64,000 nucleotides of DNA, taken from DATKBT01 sp035546295 (GTDB taxonomy: Bacteria; Acidobacteriota; Thermoanaerobaculia; Multivoradales; Multivoraceae). The notes under the pieces are model-generated. The model had not been told where the DNA came from. It did not search any database and worked only from the letters and a program-made list of their open reading frames with translations. Within the stretch, counting starts at the first letter, position 1. Each line of letters opens with the position of its first letter. The translations under genes were made by a program, and so were the position numbers. Shown here piece after piece: positions 35,077-44,383 of this stretch. Location of the stretch: NCBI GenBank assembly GCA_035546295.1, contig DATKBT010000132.1, positions 17,285-81,284 of the forward strand, read 5' to 3'.

Positions 35077-36957
35077 TCAGCCCGGCGGCGAGCTCCGGGA
35101 CCAGGCGTCGAGCGCGCGAATCGCCCGCTGGTAGTGGAACCGGTAGTCGTCGCGAACGTGGTAATAAACTGCACCGCCTCCCCGCAGCGGCTGATCCAAC
35201 GGCTCCCCGTCGGCCGACGGTTCATCGAGCGGCGTGTGGCCGATCAGGGCGACGGCGATGCCGCCGTAGCCGAGCATCAGGGGCACCCACGTCTCGCGGC
35301 CCTCGCCGGGCTCGCCGGGCTCGAGCCGCATCGCCCAGAACCCGTTGTTGTAGAGGCGCGGCTCCCCATGGTGCAGGGCGGGGAGGCCGCGATCCGAGGG
35401 GTCGCGCTGCAGCGCTTTCGCCAGCAGCCCGGGATGGAGGAGCTGCCTCCCGTCGATCCGGCCCTGGTCGCGGCCGAGGAAGAGCGCGAGCTTCGCGATG
35501 TCGTCGGCGGTGAAGAACAGACCGTAGCCGCCGAGCGGCACGCCGTCGGGCCGGTTGCCGGTGCGCAGGCTGGAAGCTCTCGCCATCGCGCTGAGGCCGA
35601 TCGGCTGGTAGACGTCGCGCGCCACCAGCTCGAACAGGTCGCCGTCTCCGTGCGCGGCCCCGTAACGCAACATCGCGTAGGTCAGCAGGAAGGTGTCGGT
35701 CGTGTGGTAGACCCACCTTGCCCCCGGGTCCTCGCGACGCGGATGGTCGCTGGCCGCCGCCAGCTTGTCGTCGAGCGACTCACGACGGAAGAACTCGCTG
35801 CCGGTCCGCTCGTCCCCCTCGTCGGCGCTCGCCACCGGCGACCGGTAGTGGCCGGTCGCCATGTCGAGGGCGTCCTCGAAGCGCACTCCACTCCAGTCCG
35901 TGCTCCCGTTGGCGCCGGACGATGCCAGAGTCGGCACCCACTCCCGCAGTCGGAGGTCGGCCACCTCGAGACCGTCTCTCTGCGCCAGACGCATCAGGGC
36001 GACCGCGGCGAAGGCGCTCTTGGCGAGCGAGTACGACGGCAGCACCAGAGCGTCGGGGAACGCCGCCGGACCGGTGCGAGTTCGGGGCGTCGCGGTGTAG
36101 TGGACTCCGCCCAGGACCAGGCCGAAGGTGGTCAGGTGCTCGGGCTCGCCGCGCAGCGCATCGAGCAGAGAAGGGGCCCCCTCGCCGGTGGCGAGGGACT
36201 CGATCGGCCGGGTCGGCAGCCGGCTTTCGAGCTCGCGCCGGTGACGCTCGACGAGCTCTCGGCGCGACGGCACCGTCTCCGTGCGTGCGTGAGCCGAAGC
36301 GCGCCCCCAGAGGTCGAACCGGAAGTAGAAGCACGTCTCCTGGGTCACCTGGTAGGCGAGGCTCGAGACCGTGACGTCGTCGAACAGGAACGTCGCCACG
36401 CCGTTGTGGGTGCAGTTCTGGCCGCGCTCGACGAGCGCGAACGGGAAGGCCGCGCGCGACCGTCCGCGGTCGCCCTCCTCGCTCCACACACGTCCCGCCC
36501 CGACGATCAGGTTCCAGCGTTCGTGGCCGGTGTGGAGCAGACCTGGATCGCGCGGGATCAAGTGACTCTCGTCCTGCACGAACGTCACCTCGAACTCCGG
36601 CAGCCGCTGGATCCCGGAAGGCGCTCCGAGCCCGAAGCCGTCGTGGAGCAGACGGAAGCGGCTGGGGCCCGAGCCGACGACCAGCCGCCCCTCGAAGCGA
36701 TGCGCTGCCGGCGCCGCCGCCTCGGGGACCGCGAACGCCAGGCTCGCCGCGGGCTCGGACGCGAGCGGCCTCTCGCCGATCGCGGCGAGGAGCTCTTCGG
36801 CGACGAGCTGGTTGCGAGCGACCGCGTCCGGGCCGCCGATCGCGATTGCTTCCTGGCCGCCCAGAGCCTGCGAGCAGACGACGCAGAGCGCCAGCCAGCG
36901 CGCGACGGCCGAGCCCTTCTCACGTCGCGAAGACCGTCGATTCGTGATCCTGCCCAT
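35077..36957 (-). CDS. Beta-lactamase-fold serine hydrolase, exported
   Basis: Placed at ATG 36957, beginning a basic region and signal peptide (VARWLALCVVCSQALGG); the frame extends upstream without support. The 626-residue product has a 270-residue N-terminal domain of unknown type and then a class-C/DD-peptidase-type serine hydrolase domain. The SxxK motif is SLAK in LPSYSLAKSAFAAVALMRLA; the Tyr of the second motif is probably YHTTD; the last motif region is IGHTPLDE rather than KTG. YGLFFTADDIAKLALFLGRD and YNNGFWAMR are typical of COG1680 esterase-like members. It may cleave esters or D-amino-acid peptides; antibiotic hydrolysis is not supported. It stands alone, convergent with the fragment at 34850. 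Confidence 0.83.
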   Translation of the reverse strand: MGRITNRRSSRREKGSAVARWLALCVVCSQALGGQEAIAIGGPDAVARNQLVAEELLAAIGERPLASEPAASLAFAVPEAAAPAAHRFEGRLVVGSGPSRFRLLHDGFGLGAPSGIQRLPEFEVTFVQDESHLIPRDPGLLHTGHERWNLIVGAGRVWSEEGDRGRSRAAFPFALVERGQNCTHNGVATFLFDDVTVSSLAYQVTQETCFYFRFDLWGRASAHARTETVPSRRELVERHRRELESRLPTRPIESLATGEGAPSLLDALRGEPEHLTTFGLVLGGVHYTATPRTRTGPAAFPDALVLPSYSLAKSAFAAVALMRLAQRDGLEVADLRLREWVPTLASSGANGSTDWSGVRFEDALDMATGHYRSPVASADEGDERTGSEFFRRESLDDKLAAASDHPRREDPGARWVYHTTDTFLLTYAMLRYGAAHGDGDLFELVARDVYQPIGLSAMARASSLRTGNRPDGVPLGGYGLFFTADDIAKLALFLGRDQGRIDGRQLLHPGLLAKALQRDPSDRGLPALHHGEPRLYNNGFWAMRLEPGEPGEGRETWVPLMLGYGGIAVALIGHTPLDEPSADGEPLDQPLRGGGAVYYHVRDDYRFHYQRAIRALDAWSRSSPPG

Positions 36958-37350
36958 TCGCTCGCCACGCCACCGCGAGTCCAGCCGCGGGGAGGAAGCT
37001 CTCGCGAGCGAGACTAGCAGCCCCGCGGGTGCCGGGCCGACCGCGCTTCGCGCGACGAGCCATCCACCGCCCAAGCCCTACCTTCTTTGAAACGACGGGT
37101 CGCTCCACTCCCGGGACCCGCACGTACAATCCGGGGCGTGTCGGCTCCCGCTCTGCGTCCTGCCAATGACCGAGCCGGCTCGGCAGACGCCGGCGCGGCG
37201 TGTGCTCTCGTCCGTGCCCTGCTGCTGGCGCTCGAGGCGGCTGTCGCGAAGCCCCGGAGATGCCGGCGGCGGCGTGCTGTCGATCGCGACGATCAACGCG
37301 CAGGACCCCGGCAACCTCGGCGTCGCCCGCCCGAGAGTCTCACCTCCTTG
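36958..37350. other. Divergent spacer with a TACAAT -10 candidate
   Basis: A 393-bp spacer between the leftward hydrolase and the rightward protease. TACAAT at 37125-37130 is a good -10 match, but no TTGACA-like hexamer is at the right distance. Weak open frames through the region show no recognisable protein. Confidence 0.35.
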
Positions 37351-38058
37351 ATGCGACGCACGGCGAGACCGGGCAGGCACGGGCGGCGCGGAGGCGACCG
37401 AGCCCCAGCGCGCTCGCTCGCGGGCGCCCTCATCGCCGCGAGCGTTCTCGCCGTCGCGTTCCCTGCTCGATGGACGCCTGCCGCGAACGCGCAGCAGCCC
37501 ACGGAGCGGGTCCTGCTGTTCGCGGCGGAGGGCGACGATCGCCGGATCGAGCTGGTCCGCGCCGCGATCGCCTTCTGGAATCGGACCTTCGAAGAGCTCG
37601 GGCTGGCGCCGGTGCTCGGCGACCCCGAGGTGGTGGTGGCCTCGCCCTCGACGCGGGCTCTCGAGAACTACGCCTGGCAGATCTCGCGCAGCGCCGGTCG
37701 CCTCGCCGCCGGCTCGCCGGGACCGCCGGCGCCCAAAGAGCTGACTCGCTTCGACGCCGACATCTTCGTGCTGCTCTCCGCCCAGAAGCTGATGCCGTTC
37801 GCGTGGCCGCTGGCGCCGACGGCGGGCACCTTCGTCGGCGTGGCGAACGACCCCGACTCCACGCGGGCGGTCGCCCGCAACGTCATCGCCCACGAGCTCG
37901 GTCACGCGCTGGGCCTCGAGCACAACCACGAGGACCGGGGAGCCCTGATGTGCCAGCCGTGCGGCGCCGGCACGATCGCCGAGCCCTCCGGCTTCCTGCC
38001 GATCACGGCCGCCGAGCGCGCGCGGCTCCTCGAGCTGTACAGCGAGAGCCCGCAGTGA
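37351..38058 (+). CDS. Matrixin-like zinc metalloprotease, exported
   Basis: ATG 37351 starts a basic N-terminus and signal peptide (SLAGALIAASVLAVAF). The 235-residue product ends its prodomain-free catalytic domain with HELGHALGLEHN: zinc ligands His181, His185 and His191 with catalytic Glu182. The Met-turn is probably GALMCQPC with Met about 16 residues after the third His; two Cys residues beside it are unusual and may form a CxxC-like pair. It should act as a small M10-type endopeptidase outside the cytoplasm, with its substrate unknown. The protein gene stops 4 bp before the end of the convergent ankyrin-propeller gene, so their 3' ends almost touch. Confidence 0.83.
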   Translation: MRRTARPGRHGRRGGDRAPARSLAGALIAASVLAVAFPARWTPAANAQQPTERVLLFAAEGDDRRIELVRAAIAFWNRTFEELGLAPVLGDPEVVVASPSTRALENYAWQISRSAGRLAAGSPGPPAPKELTRFDADIFVLLSAQKLMPFAWPLAPTAGTFVGVANDPDSTRAVARNVIAHELGHALGLEHNHEDRGALMCQPCGAGTIAEPSGFLPITAAERARLLELYSESPQ

Positions 38059-38061
38059 AGA

Positions 38062-40331
38062 TCAGTCGCCCGCCGGCCGCCCGGTCGACCGGGGTCCGGC
38101 GCGCACCGCATACAGGCGCGAAGGAGTCCGCAGGTAGAGAGTGCCCTCCGAGATCGCCGGGCTCGCCATCAGGGGCTCGCCGATCTCGTGAACGGCGAGC
38201 TCGCGGTACTCGGCGCCCGCCTCCAGCACGTAGAGCAGGCCCTGCTCGGTCGGAACGTAGAGCCGACCGTTGTTGGCGACCGCCGAACCTGTGAAGGTGC
38301 CTCCCTTGCTGAACCGCTGCTTGTAGAGAGCGTCGCCGGTGGCAGCGTCGTAGGCCACGATGCGGCCGTTGTGGTGCACCACGTAGAGCAGCCCGCGGTA
38401 GAGCAGGGGCGAGGGCATGTAGGCGCCGCCGATCCGGTGGCTCCAGAGCAGCGCGCCGTGCTCCTCACCGGGCGTGACTTCGAGGTCGCCGCGCAGCCCG
38501 GCCCGGATCGCGTACACCGGCTTGACCGGCGGGTAGCCGGCCGACACGTAGGCGACGCCGTCCCCGATCACGGGCCGCGCGATCACCAGCTCTGAGTTCG
38601 GGCCGAGGCTCCACAGCTCCTCTCCGGTCGCCGGGTCGTAGCCCTGGATGCGGGAGGCGTTGACGATCAGCTCGTCGCCCCGATCGCCCCGATCGCCCCG
38701 ATCGCCCCGATCGCCGCGCTCTGCGCGCAGCAGCGACGGCGTCGACCAGGAGGGCGCGACCGTCCGCGGGGTCTTCCACGCCGGCTCGCCGTCTTCGAGC
38801 CGCCAGGCGGCGAGGTAGCCGCCGCCGTAAACGTCGACCTGCAGGATCACGGTGTCTCGATAGAGGACCGGCGAGCTGGCGAAGCCCCACTGATCGTCGG
38901 GATCGAAGAAGCTGCTGGCGTTGAGCGGGCCGAGGTCGTGTCGCCACAGGATCCGGCCGTCGCGATCGAGGCAGGCCATGCCGGCGGTGGGGAACACCAC
39001 GACGAGGTGCTCGCCGTCGGTCACGGGCGTCGAGTTGGCCTGGCTTCCTTTGAAGTGCCGGCGCGTCAGCGGCACCGCCCGACCGATTTCGGTCGTCCAC
39101 AGGCGCTCGCCGGATCTCTTGTCGAAGGCCAGCACCTGCCAGCTGTGCTCGACCGCCTCCTCGATGTCGGCCGCCGAGCCGGTGTCGCCGGTCACCACCT
39201 CCTGCTCGATGCCGGTCGCGACCGCCGTCGTCACGTACAGCCGGTCCCCCCAGATCACGGGGCTCGAGTTGCCGAGACCGGGGAGCTCCGCCGTCCAAGC
39301 CACGTTCTCGCCGGTCCCGACGTCCCAGTGCACGGGAGCGTCCTCGCCGTCGCCGATACCGTCACCGTTGACGCCGCGAAACCCCGGCCAGTGGACGGTC
39401 TCGCGCGCGGTCGCCGTCGCGCTCGGAGGCGACCTCGGCCGGTCGGGCCGGGAGGCGGGATCGACGGGCTCGGCGACGCTGCGACGCAGCGCGGTCTGCT
39501 GGCGTCCGCGCACCAGGGTCAGCCCCTCGATCGTCCCGAAACGCCCGAAGTAGAAGGCCTCGAGACCGTCGGCCGAGCGGAAGCGGTTGTCGGCCACCGC
39601 CTCGACCGGGACCGGCGCCTGATCGCCCACCGCGAGCAGGAGCCGGCCGTCCTCGATCGTCGCCGCGACCCGAGTATCGTCCGACCACCCCTCGTACTCG
39701 CCGGCGTAGGGCTCGAGCTGCTCCGAGCTCAGCACCGGGGGCGGGGGATCGGGCCGGCTCGTCGCCCTCGACAGGAGCTCCGCCAGCCCCGCCTCGGCGG
39801 CGACCGCGCGCAGCCGAACGAGCTCGGAGGCGTGGAAGGGGCCGCTGCGCACCGCCGCGCGAGCGAGCTCGAGCAGCTCCTGCCTCTGCTCTTCCCGCCC
39901 CTCCCCTCCCGAGAAGAGCACGAACGCGATGACGTCCTCCCTTCCCCTTCTGCGCCGGCCGCGAGCAGCTCGGTCGCGATCGCGGTGTGCCGATTGGCGA
40001 GCGCCGCATCGAGGATGCGCTGTCCCCAGAACGACTCCCGAACGTCGGGATCTGCGCCACGTTCGAGGAGGAGCTCGACGACATCGAGGTGGCCGGCCGC
40101 CGCGGCCTTGAACAGAGCGGTCGCCCCGTAGCGGTCCCCATCGTCGATCGGGACGCCCGCGGCGAGCTCCGCGCGCACCGTCGCGAGGTCGCCACGGCGC
40201 GCGGCATCTCGCAGCCGCCCCCCGTCCTGCGCCTCTCCGGCGAAGGGGAGGAGAAGGGCGGCGAGAGCGAGGGCGGCGACCGTCCGCGCGGCGGAGGTGA
40301 TGCTCGGCGGTGGCCGACGGCTCGTGATCAC
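38062..40331 (-). CDS. Ankyrin repeat - PQQ-like propeller fusion, secreted, frameshifted
   Basis: GTG 40331 lies eight bases after GGAGG and begins a signal peptide (TVAALALAALLLPFAGEAQD). Two to three ankyrin repeats follow (RRGDLATVRAELAAGVPIDD, GATALFKAAAAGHLDVVELL) before the frame breaks at 39939-39941. Adding one base to the GGG run (coding strand) restores AAGAEGEGEDVIAFVLFSGG and joins the rest: a small beta domain (LEPYAGEYEGWSDDTRVA) and a PQQ/BamB-type propeller from HWPGFRGVNGDGIG to the end. Corrected length is about 757 residues. The propeller lacks the Cys pair of PQQ alcohol dehydrogenases. It is likely a surface or periplasmic binding protein. The lesion may be a sequencing error. 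Confidence 0.82.
38673..38717. repeat. 9-bp tandem repeat encoding Gly-Asp-Arg
   Basis: Five near-perfect copies of GATCGCCCC (first and last are variant) inside the propeller gene encode GDR repeats on the minus strand, so the protein shows several overlapping RGD tripeptides in a loop between two blades. Copy number could vary in frame. Confidence 0.9.
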
Positions 40332-40479
40332 GTCGCTCTCCTCCAGGTCCAGGACCGGGTCTCGACGACCCAGTCTGGCACGCGATCATGCGGCATCGAG
40401 CGCGACGGCGCCGACCGCGCGGCGCCTCGGGGGCAGGCGAAGGCCCCTCCCCGCCTGCCCGCTCCGGTCGCCGCCGGCT

Positions 40480-43400
40480 CTAGAAGCGAAGGCGCACGCC
40501 GAGCTGGACGCGGTAGACCGACGGCAGCCGAGCCACCGTCTGGTCGACGACCACGGTGTCGGCGGTCCCTTGGTACGAAGCGTTCGGCGTCAGCACGAAC
40601 TGAGATCCATCCGCGGTGAGCCCGACGATCGCGGGCGCGATGTTCGACGGCTCCGGGTAGCTCTCGACCCGCCCCCACTCGTCGTCGATCAGGTTGCCGA
40701 AGTTCTCGACGTCGAAGATGACGTCGAAGCTGGTGTCGCCCCAGGCCTGGATCTCCTGCTGGAGGCGCAGGTTGAGGACGCTCACCCACGACGCCTGGCA
40801 GCTGCTGCGCTGGGCGATCTCGCCGCGCTGCCCGCTGAGGCAGCCGTCCTGCGAGATGAACCGATCGAGGTCGGCCAGGAATGCCGGATCGCCGGTGACC
40901 AGCGGATCGTTCGGCCCGGTCGGCACGTAGAAGAGCTGCGCCCCGGGGTTGTCCCCCTCGCTGCCGAAGTCGGCGAGGAAGGTGCCGCCGAAGGTCCCGA
41001 CGCCGCCGCTGCCGAAGACATAGCTGAAGCGGCGCCCCGACCGACCGGCGTAGGTCAGCCCGACCAGCGTGTTGTTCTCGCCGAAGAGCTGCTTCTGCCA
41101 GATCAGGGTCGAGGTCACGCGATCCTCGATCTCGTAGCGCGACGGCGCGAGCTGACCGTCGTTGAGGTCGGACTGCGGGTCGAACGCATAGGTCTCGAAG
41201 CCGACGAACCGGTTGTAGGAGCGGACCTCCTCGATGTCCTGGTTGGCGTACCCGACGTTCCAGTCCCAGCGGCCGGCGCTTCGTGTGTCGAACACCTTGT
41301 CGAGGCTCAGCGTGACGACGGTGCCCCTGCCCCTGCCGGTGTTGGTGACGATGTAGTCGCCGTCGGCCGGGAAGTCGTAGATCGGGCGCCCGTCCGGGGC
41401 GGTGGCGACCTGGGTGCGGCGCCCCTCGTAGATGTCGTAGGCGTCCTTGACGTCGGAGTAGACGAGGTCGGCGCGCAGCAGCCAATCGCCGGGGAGCGCG
41501 AAGTCGCCGCCCAGGCTGTACTTCCAGGTGCTCAGGATGTCGAAGTCGGGGTCGATTGCGTCGGTCGCCGCCACCGGATTGACGCCGATGAAGGGCTGGA
41601 AGTAGCGGAAGGCGGCGGTCGGATCGGGCAGCTCGGCGAGCGCGGCCGCGATCGCGTCGCTCACCGGCGGGCCGAAGAAGGGCGCCAGGAACGCCGCGAA
41701 GGTCCGGCTGATGCCGTCGCCCGAGTAGCTGTTCGAGAGCATGATCAGCGGGGTGCCGCCGCCGAACAGTCCGGCGCCGCCGCGAATCGTCACTCGCTCG
41801 GCGGCGGCCCAGCTGAAGCCCAGGCGTGGCAGCACCAGGTCCTTGCCGTCGAGGTTCTCCTGGTTGGTGAAACCGTTGCGCGCCGTGAAGCTCGGGTTGA
41901 GCGTGATCTCGTCGTCGTTCGAATAGTCGTCGTAGCGAATGCCGAGCTTGAGGGTGAGGTCGCTGGTGGGCGACCACTGGTCCTGGACGTAGAGACTGTT
42001 GACCGCCAGGTCGAAGTTGGCCTCGGCGTCGTCGGCGACCCCGGTGTTCGAATTGCCGTAGAGCACGAAGCCGACGTTGCGGTTGCGCAGGTCTTCGATC
42101 GAGTTGAAGACGTAGTTGCCCTTGGAGAACGGCAGGAACAGGTTGCGGATCGTGTACTCCTCCTGCTCGAAGCCGGCCGTGATCAGGTGGTCGCCGAGCT
42201 GGTAGTCGCCCCGGAGCCGGATCACGCGCGACTCGTTGTCGAGCTCGTTGGTGTGCCGGAAGCGATCGCCGCCCGCCGCGATGGTGCCGCCTGCGAGCGT
42301 GAAGATGGTGAAGTCCGGGGTGTTGGTGTCGACCGAGATCTGGCGGTTCTCGACGTCCTTGGAGCCGAGCCTGACCTCGGTCGAAAAGCGGTTGGTCCAC
42401 GCCGAGAAGAGCTGCCCGGAGTACGCCGTCAGCTTCTCGTTGATGTTGTAGCGGTTGGACTGCAGCACCGCGACCTCGGGGAAGTCGTCGAACAGCACGT
42501 CGCCGTCCGCCACCTGGTAGGTGAAGTCGGTGCGGTGGCGATCGCTGAGACTCCATCCGAGCTTGAACAGGATCTTCTCGTCCTCGTCGGCGTCGTTGTC
42601 GGCGAAGGCGCCGGGATCGAAGCCGTACTCGTTGCGCAGGATCCCGATCACTTCGTCGACGTCGGCCTGGGTCACCCCCGCGATGTTGTCGATCGTCTGC
42701 GAGTTCGAGGGCGTGGTGGTCTCGAACTTCTCGTAGTTGGCGAAAAAGAACAGCCGGTCGCTCACGATCGGACCGCCCAGCGTGAAGCCGTAGGTGTCCT
42801 CCTCGAACTCGCCGATGCCGAGATCCTCCCCATCCGACTCGTTGCCGGTCCAGCCGTCGTCGGTAGTGAGCGCGAATACGCTCCCCGTGAAGTCGTTGGT
42901 GCCCGACTTGGTGACGATGTTGATGTTGCCGCCGATGAAGTTGCCGTAGGTCACGTCGTAGGGAGCGATGTTGGCGTTGAGCGCCTCGATCGCGTCGATC
43001 GAGATCGGAGTGCGCTGGGTCGCCGAGGCATTCTTCGACAAGCCGAAGTTGTCGTTCTGGGCGACCCCGTCGATGGTGACGCTGTTGTAGCGGAAGTTCT
43101 GGCCCGCCATCGACACCGCCGGACCGCGGTCGACGCTGTTGTCGACCACGATCTTGGGCTCGGTCGCCAGGGTGCTGACGAAGTCCCTCGCCACCGAGGG
43201 CACCGCCTCGATCGTCGAGCGGCCGAAGTCGGTGGCGACGCCGACCTCGACCTCGGCGCCGACCTGATCGGCGGTCACAGTGATCTCCTCGCTGGCGACC
43301 GGGCGCGCGGTGAGCGCGATGACCTCGGTCTCGTCGAGCTCGAGGAAGATCTCCTCGACCCGGTCCGACGCATAGTCCCCGCCGGCGGGAACGGCCACCT

Positions 43401-43653
43401 CGTAGGGGCCGCCGACCGCCAGCCCGCGCGCCGTCACCACGCCCTGGTCGTTCGCCACGTAGGCCTGGGCGCGACCGGTCGGCACGTGCGTGATCGTGAC
43501 CGGCACGCCGCCCAGCGCGGCGCCGTTGGGATCGACGACCTGGACCCGGATCGTCGACGTGGTGTTCTGGGCGACCAGCGACCCGGGCAAGAGGGCGGCC
43601 GCGATGATCCCCAGCGGAACGAGGCAGTGGACGAAACGCAGGGTTGGTCTCAT
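40480..43653 (-). CDS. TonB-dependent receptor with carboxypeptidase-regulatory-like N-terminal domain
   Basis: ATG 43653 follows TTGGAG and starts a signal peptide (LVPLGIIAAALLPGSLVAQ). The 1057-residue product has a CarboxypepD_reg-like domain (residues about 30-115), a TonB plug (about 130-250, with VSMAGQNFRYNSVTIDGV) and a 22-strand outer-membrane barrel that ends in the classical Phe (YRVQLGVRLRF). It resembles the Oar-like receptors abundant in Acidobacteria, which take up large substrates such as oligosaccharides or peptides. An energising TonB box is not evident in the visible N-terminus. The gene is alone, so the ligand is unknown. A -10 candidate (TATACT) lies 330 bp upstream, implying a long leader. 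Confidence 0.92.
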   Translation of the reverse strand: MRPTLRFVHCLVPLGIIAAALLPGSLVAQNTTSTIRVQVVDPNGAALGGVPVTITHVPTGRAQAYVANDQGVVTARGLAVGGPYEVAVPAGGDYASDRVEEIFLELDETEVIALTARPVASEEITVTADQVGAEVEVGVATDFGRSTIEAVPSVARDFVSTLATEPKIVVDNSVDRGPAVSMAGQNFRYNSVTIDGVAQNDNFGLSKNASATQRTPISIDAIEALNANIAPYDVTYGNFIGGNINIVTKSGTNDFTGSVFALTTDDGWTGNESDGEDLGIGEFEEDTYGFTLGGPIVSDRLFFFANYEKFETTTPSNSQTIDNIAGVTQADVDEVIGILRNEYGFDPGAFADNDADEDEKILFKLGWSLSDRHRTDFTYQVADGDVLFDDFPEVAVLQSNRYNINEKLTAYSGQLFSAWTNRFSTEVRLGSKDVENRQISVDTNTPDFTIFTLAGGTIAAGGDRFRHTNELDNESRVIRLRGDYQLGDHLITAGFEQEEYTIRNLFLPFSKGNYVFNSIEDLRNRNVGFVLYGNSNTGVADDAEANFDLAVNSLYVQDQWSPTSDLTLKLGIRYDDYSNDDEITLNPSFTARNGFTNQENLDGKDLVLPRLGFSWAAAERVTIRGGAGLFGGGTPLIMLSNSYSGDGISRTFAAFLAPFFGPPVSDAIAAALAELPDPTAAFRYFQPFIGVNPVAATDAIDPDFDILSTWKYSLGGDFALPGDWLLRADLVYSDVKDAYDIYEGRRTQVATAPDGRPIYDFPADGDYIVTNTGRGRGTVVTLSLDKVFDTRSAGRWDWNVGYANQDIEEVRSYNRFVGFETYAFDPQSDLNDGQLAPSRYEIEDRVTSTLIWQKQLFGENNTLVGLTYAGRSGRRFSYVFGSGGVGTFGGTFLADFGSEGDNPGAQLFYVPTGPNDPLVTGDPAFLADLDRFISQDGCLSGQRGEIAQRSSCQASWVSVLNLRLQQEIQAWGDTSFDVIFDVENFGNLIDDEWGRVESYPEPSNIAPAIVGLTADGSQFVLTPNASYQGTADTVVVDQTVARLPSVYRVQLGVRLRF

Positions 43654-43980
43654 GTTGGCTCCAATCTTGGCCCGGGCGGGAGTTGCGAAACGAACGCGCG
43701 GAACGGGATCGGCGAGGGTGGAGAACCGAGTGGACGCGTGCAGCAGGGGGGGGCCCGGATCGCTCCCAGACCCGAACTCTCTGGCGCTTCCGCAGCGATT
43801 TGCCCGCCTGGCGCGTCGGCGCCGACCGCAAGGCCTGCCGCGAAAACCTCGGCCCGATGCCCGCCATCGACGGGCCTCGACGTCCGTCGCGGCTTCGAGC
43901 GCAACCTGCAGCCGCGCGATGGCGTCCTTTCCTTCTCGGTTCCTCCCTCCGCCCCATCTCCCGATTCGAGTGGTCGGCGC

Positions 43981-43986
43981 AGTATA
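43981..43986 (-). promoter_or_regulatory. -10 element candidate (TATACT) for the TonB receptor
   Basis: On the minus strand TATACT matches the -10 consensus at five of six positions; TGAACT, a poor -35, is 17 bp upstream. The predicted leader to the receptor start is about 320 nt. The -35 is weak, so an activator would be needed if this is the promoter. Confidence 0.35.
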
Positions 43987-44346
43987 CGCACGAGGGGCCG
44001 CGGAGTTCACCAAGAACGAAGCAGCCGGCGGATCCGCGCCGACGCAGGCGACGCGGGCCATTGCCGAGGAGGCGAAACGCAGCCAGAGGACGCGAGCCCC
44101 GCGCCGCAAGCGGTTGCGGCGGCGTGTGCCCATCAGCGGCGTGGAGGGTGGAGCGCCCGAGCGGCGGTCCACCCTCTTCGTCGGCCTCGCTTCGCTCAGC
44201 CTCAGGTGGGTTCGCTCAACGATGTCCCCGCATCGCGTGCGCGAAGCCGCGCAGCGCGAAACGCGCCTGGCCTGTGGGCACACGGCGCTCGCAACTCAGC
44301 CCGAGAGTTCCATCACGGGCTGCTAGCAGGCGCGCCGGCAAGGGCC

Positions 44347-44378
44347 AGCGGGCTCGTGGTGGTCACCACGAACCCGCT
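44347..44378. repeat. Dispersed palindrome copy 1
   Basis: AGCGGGCTCGTGGTG, two bases, CACCACGAACCCGCT: 15-bp arms with one mismatch, ending 6 bp before the stop of the leftward chemoreceptor gene. A 23-base core is repeated in reverse at 62001-62023. It may end transcription of the chemoreceptor gene or be a REP-like element. Confidence 0.75.
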
Positions 44379-44383
44379 CGAAG

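Larger units (their letters stand above)
43654..44383. other. Long leader/spacer with a palindrome at its right end
   Basis: A 730-bp stretch between the receptor start and the 3' end of a methyl-accepting protein gene. The left half probably is the receptor leader if the 43981 promoter is used; no riboswitch core was recognised. The right end (44347-44378) is a 15-bp-arm palindrome. Frames that stay open through the region do not resemble proteins. Confidence 0.5.

Noticed and set aside
38673..38717. CRISPR-like short repeats
   Set aside because: The 9-bp units are contiguous without spacers and encode GDR in frame.
43660..43975. Cobalamin or other riboswitch in the TonB receptor leader
   Set aside because: No B12-box or other recognisable aptamer core was found in the predicted leader.
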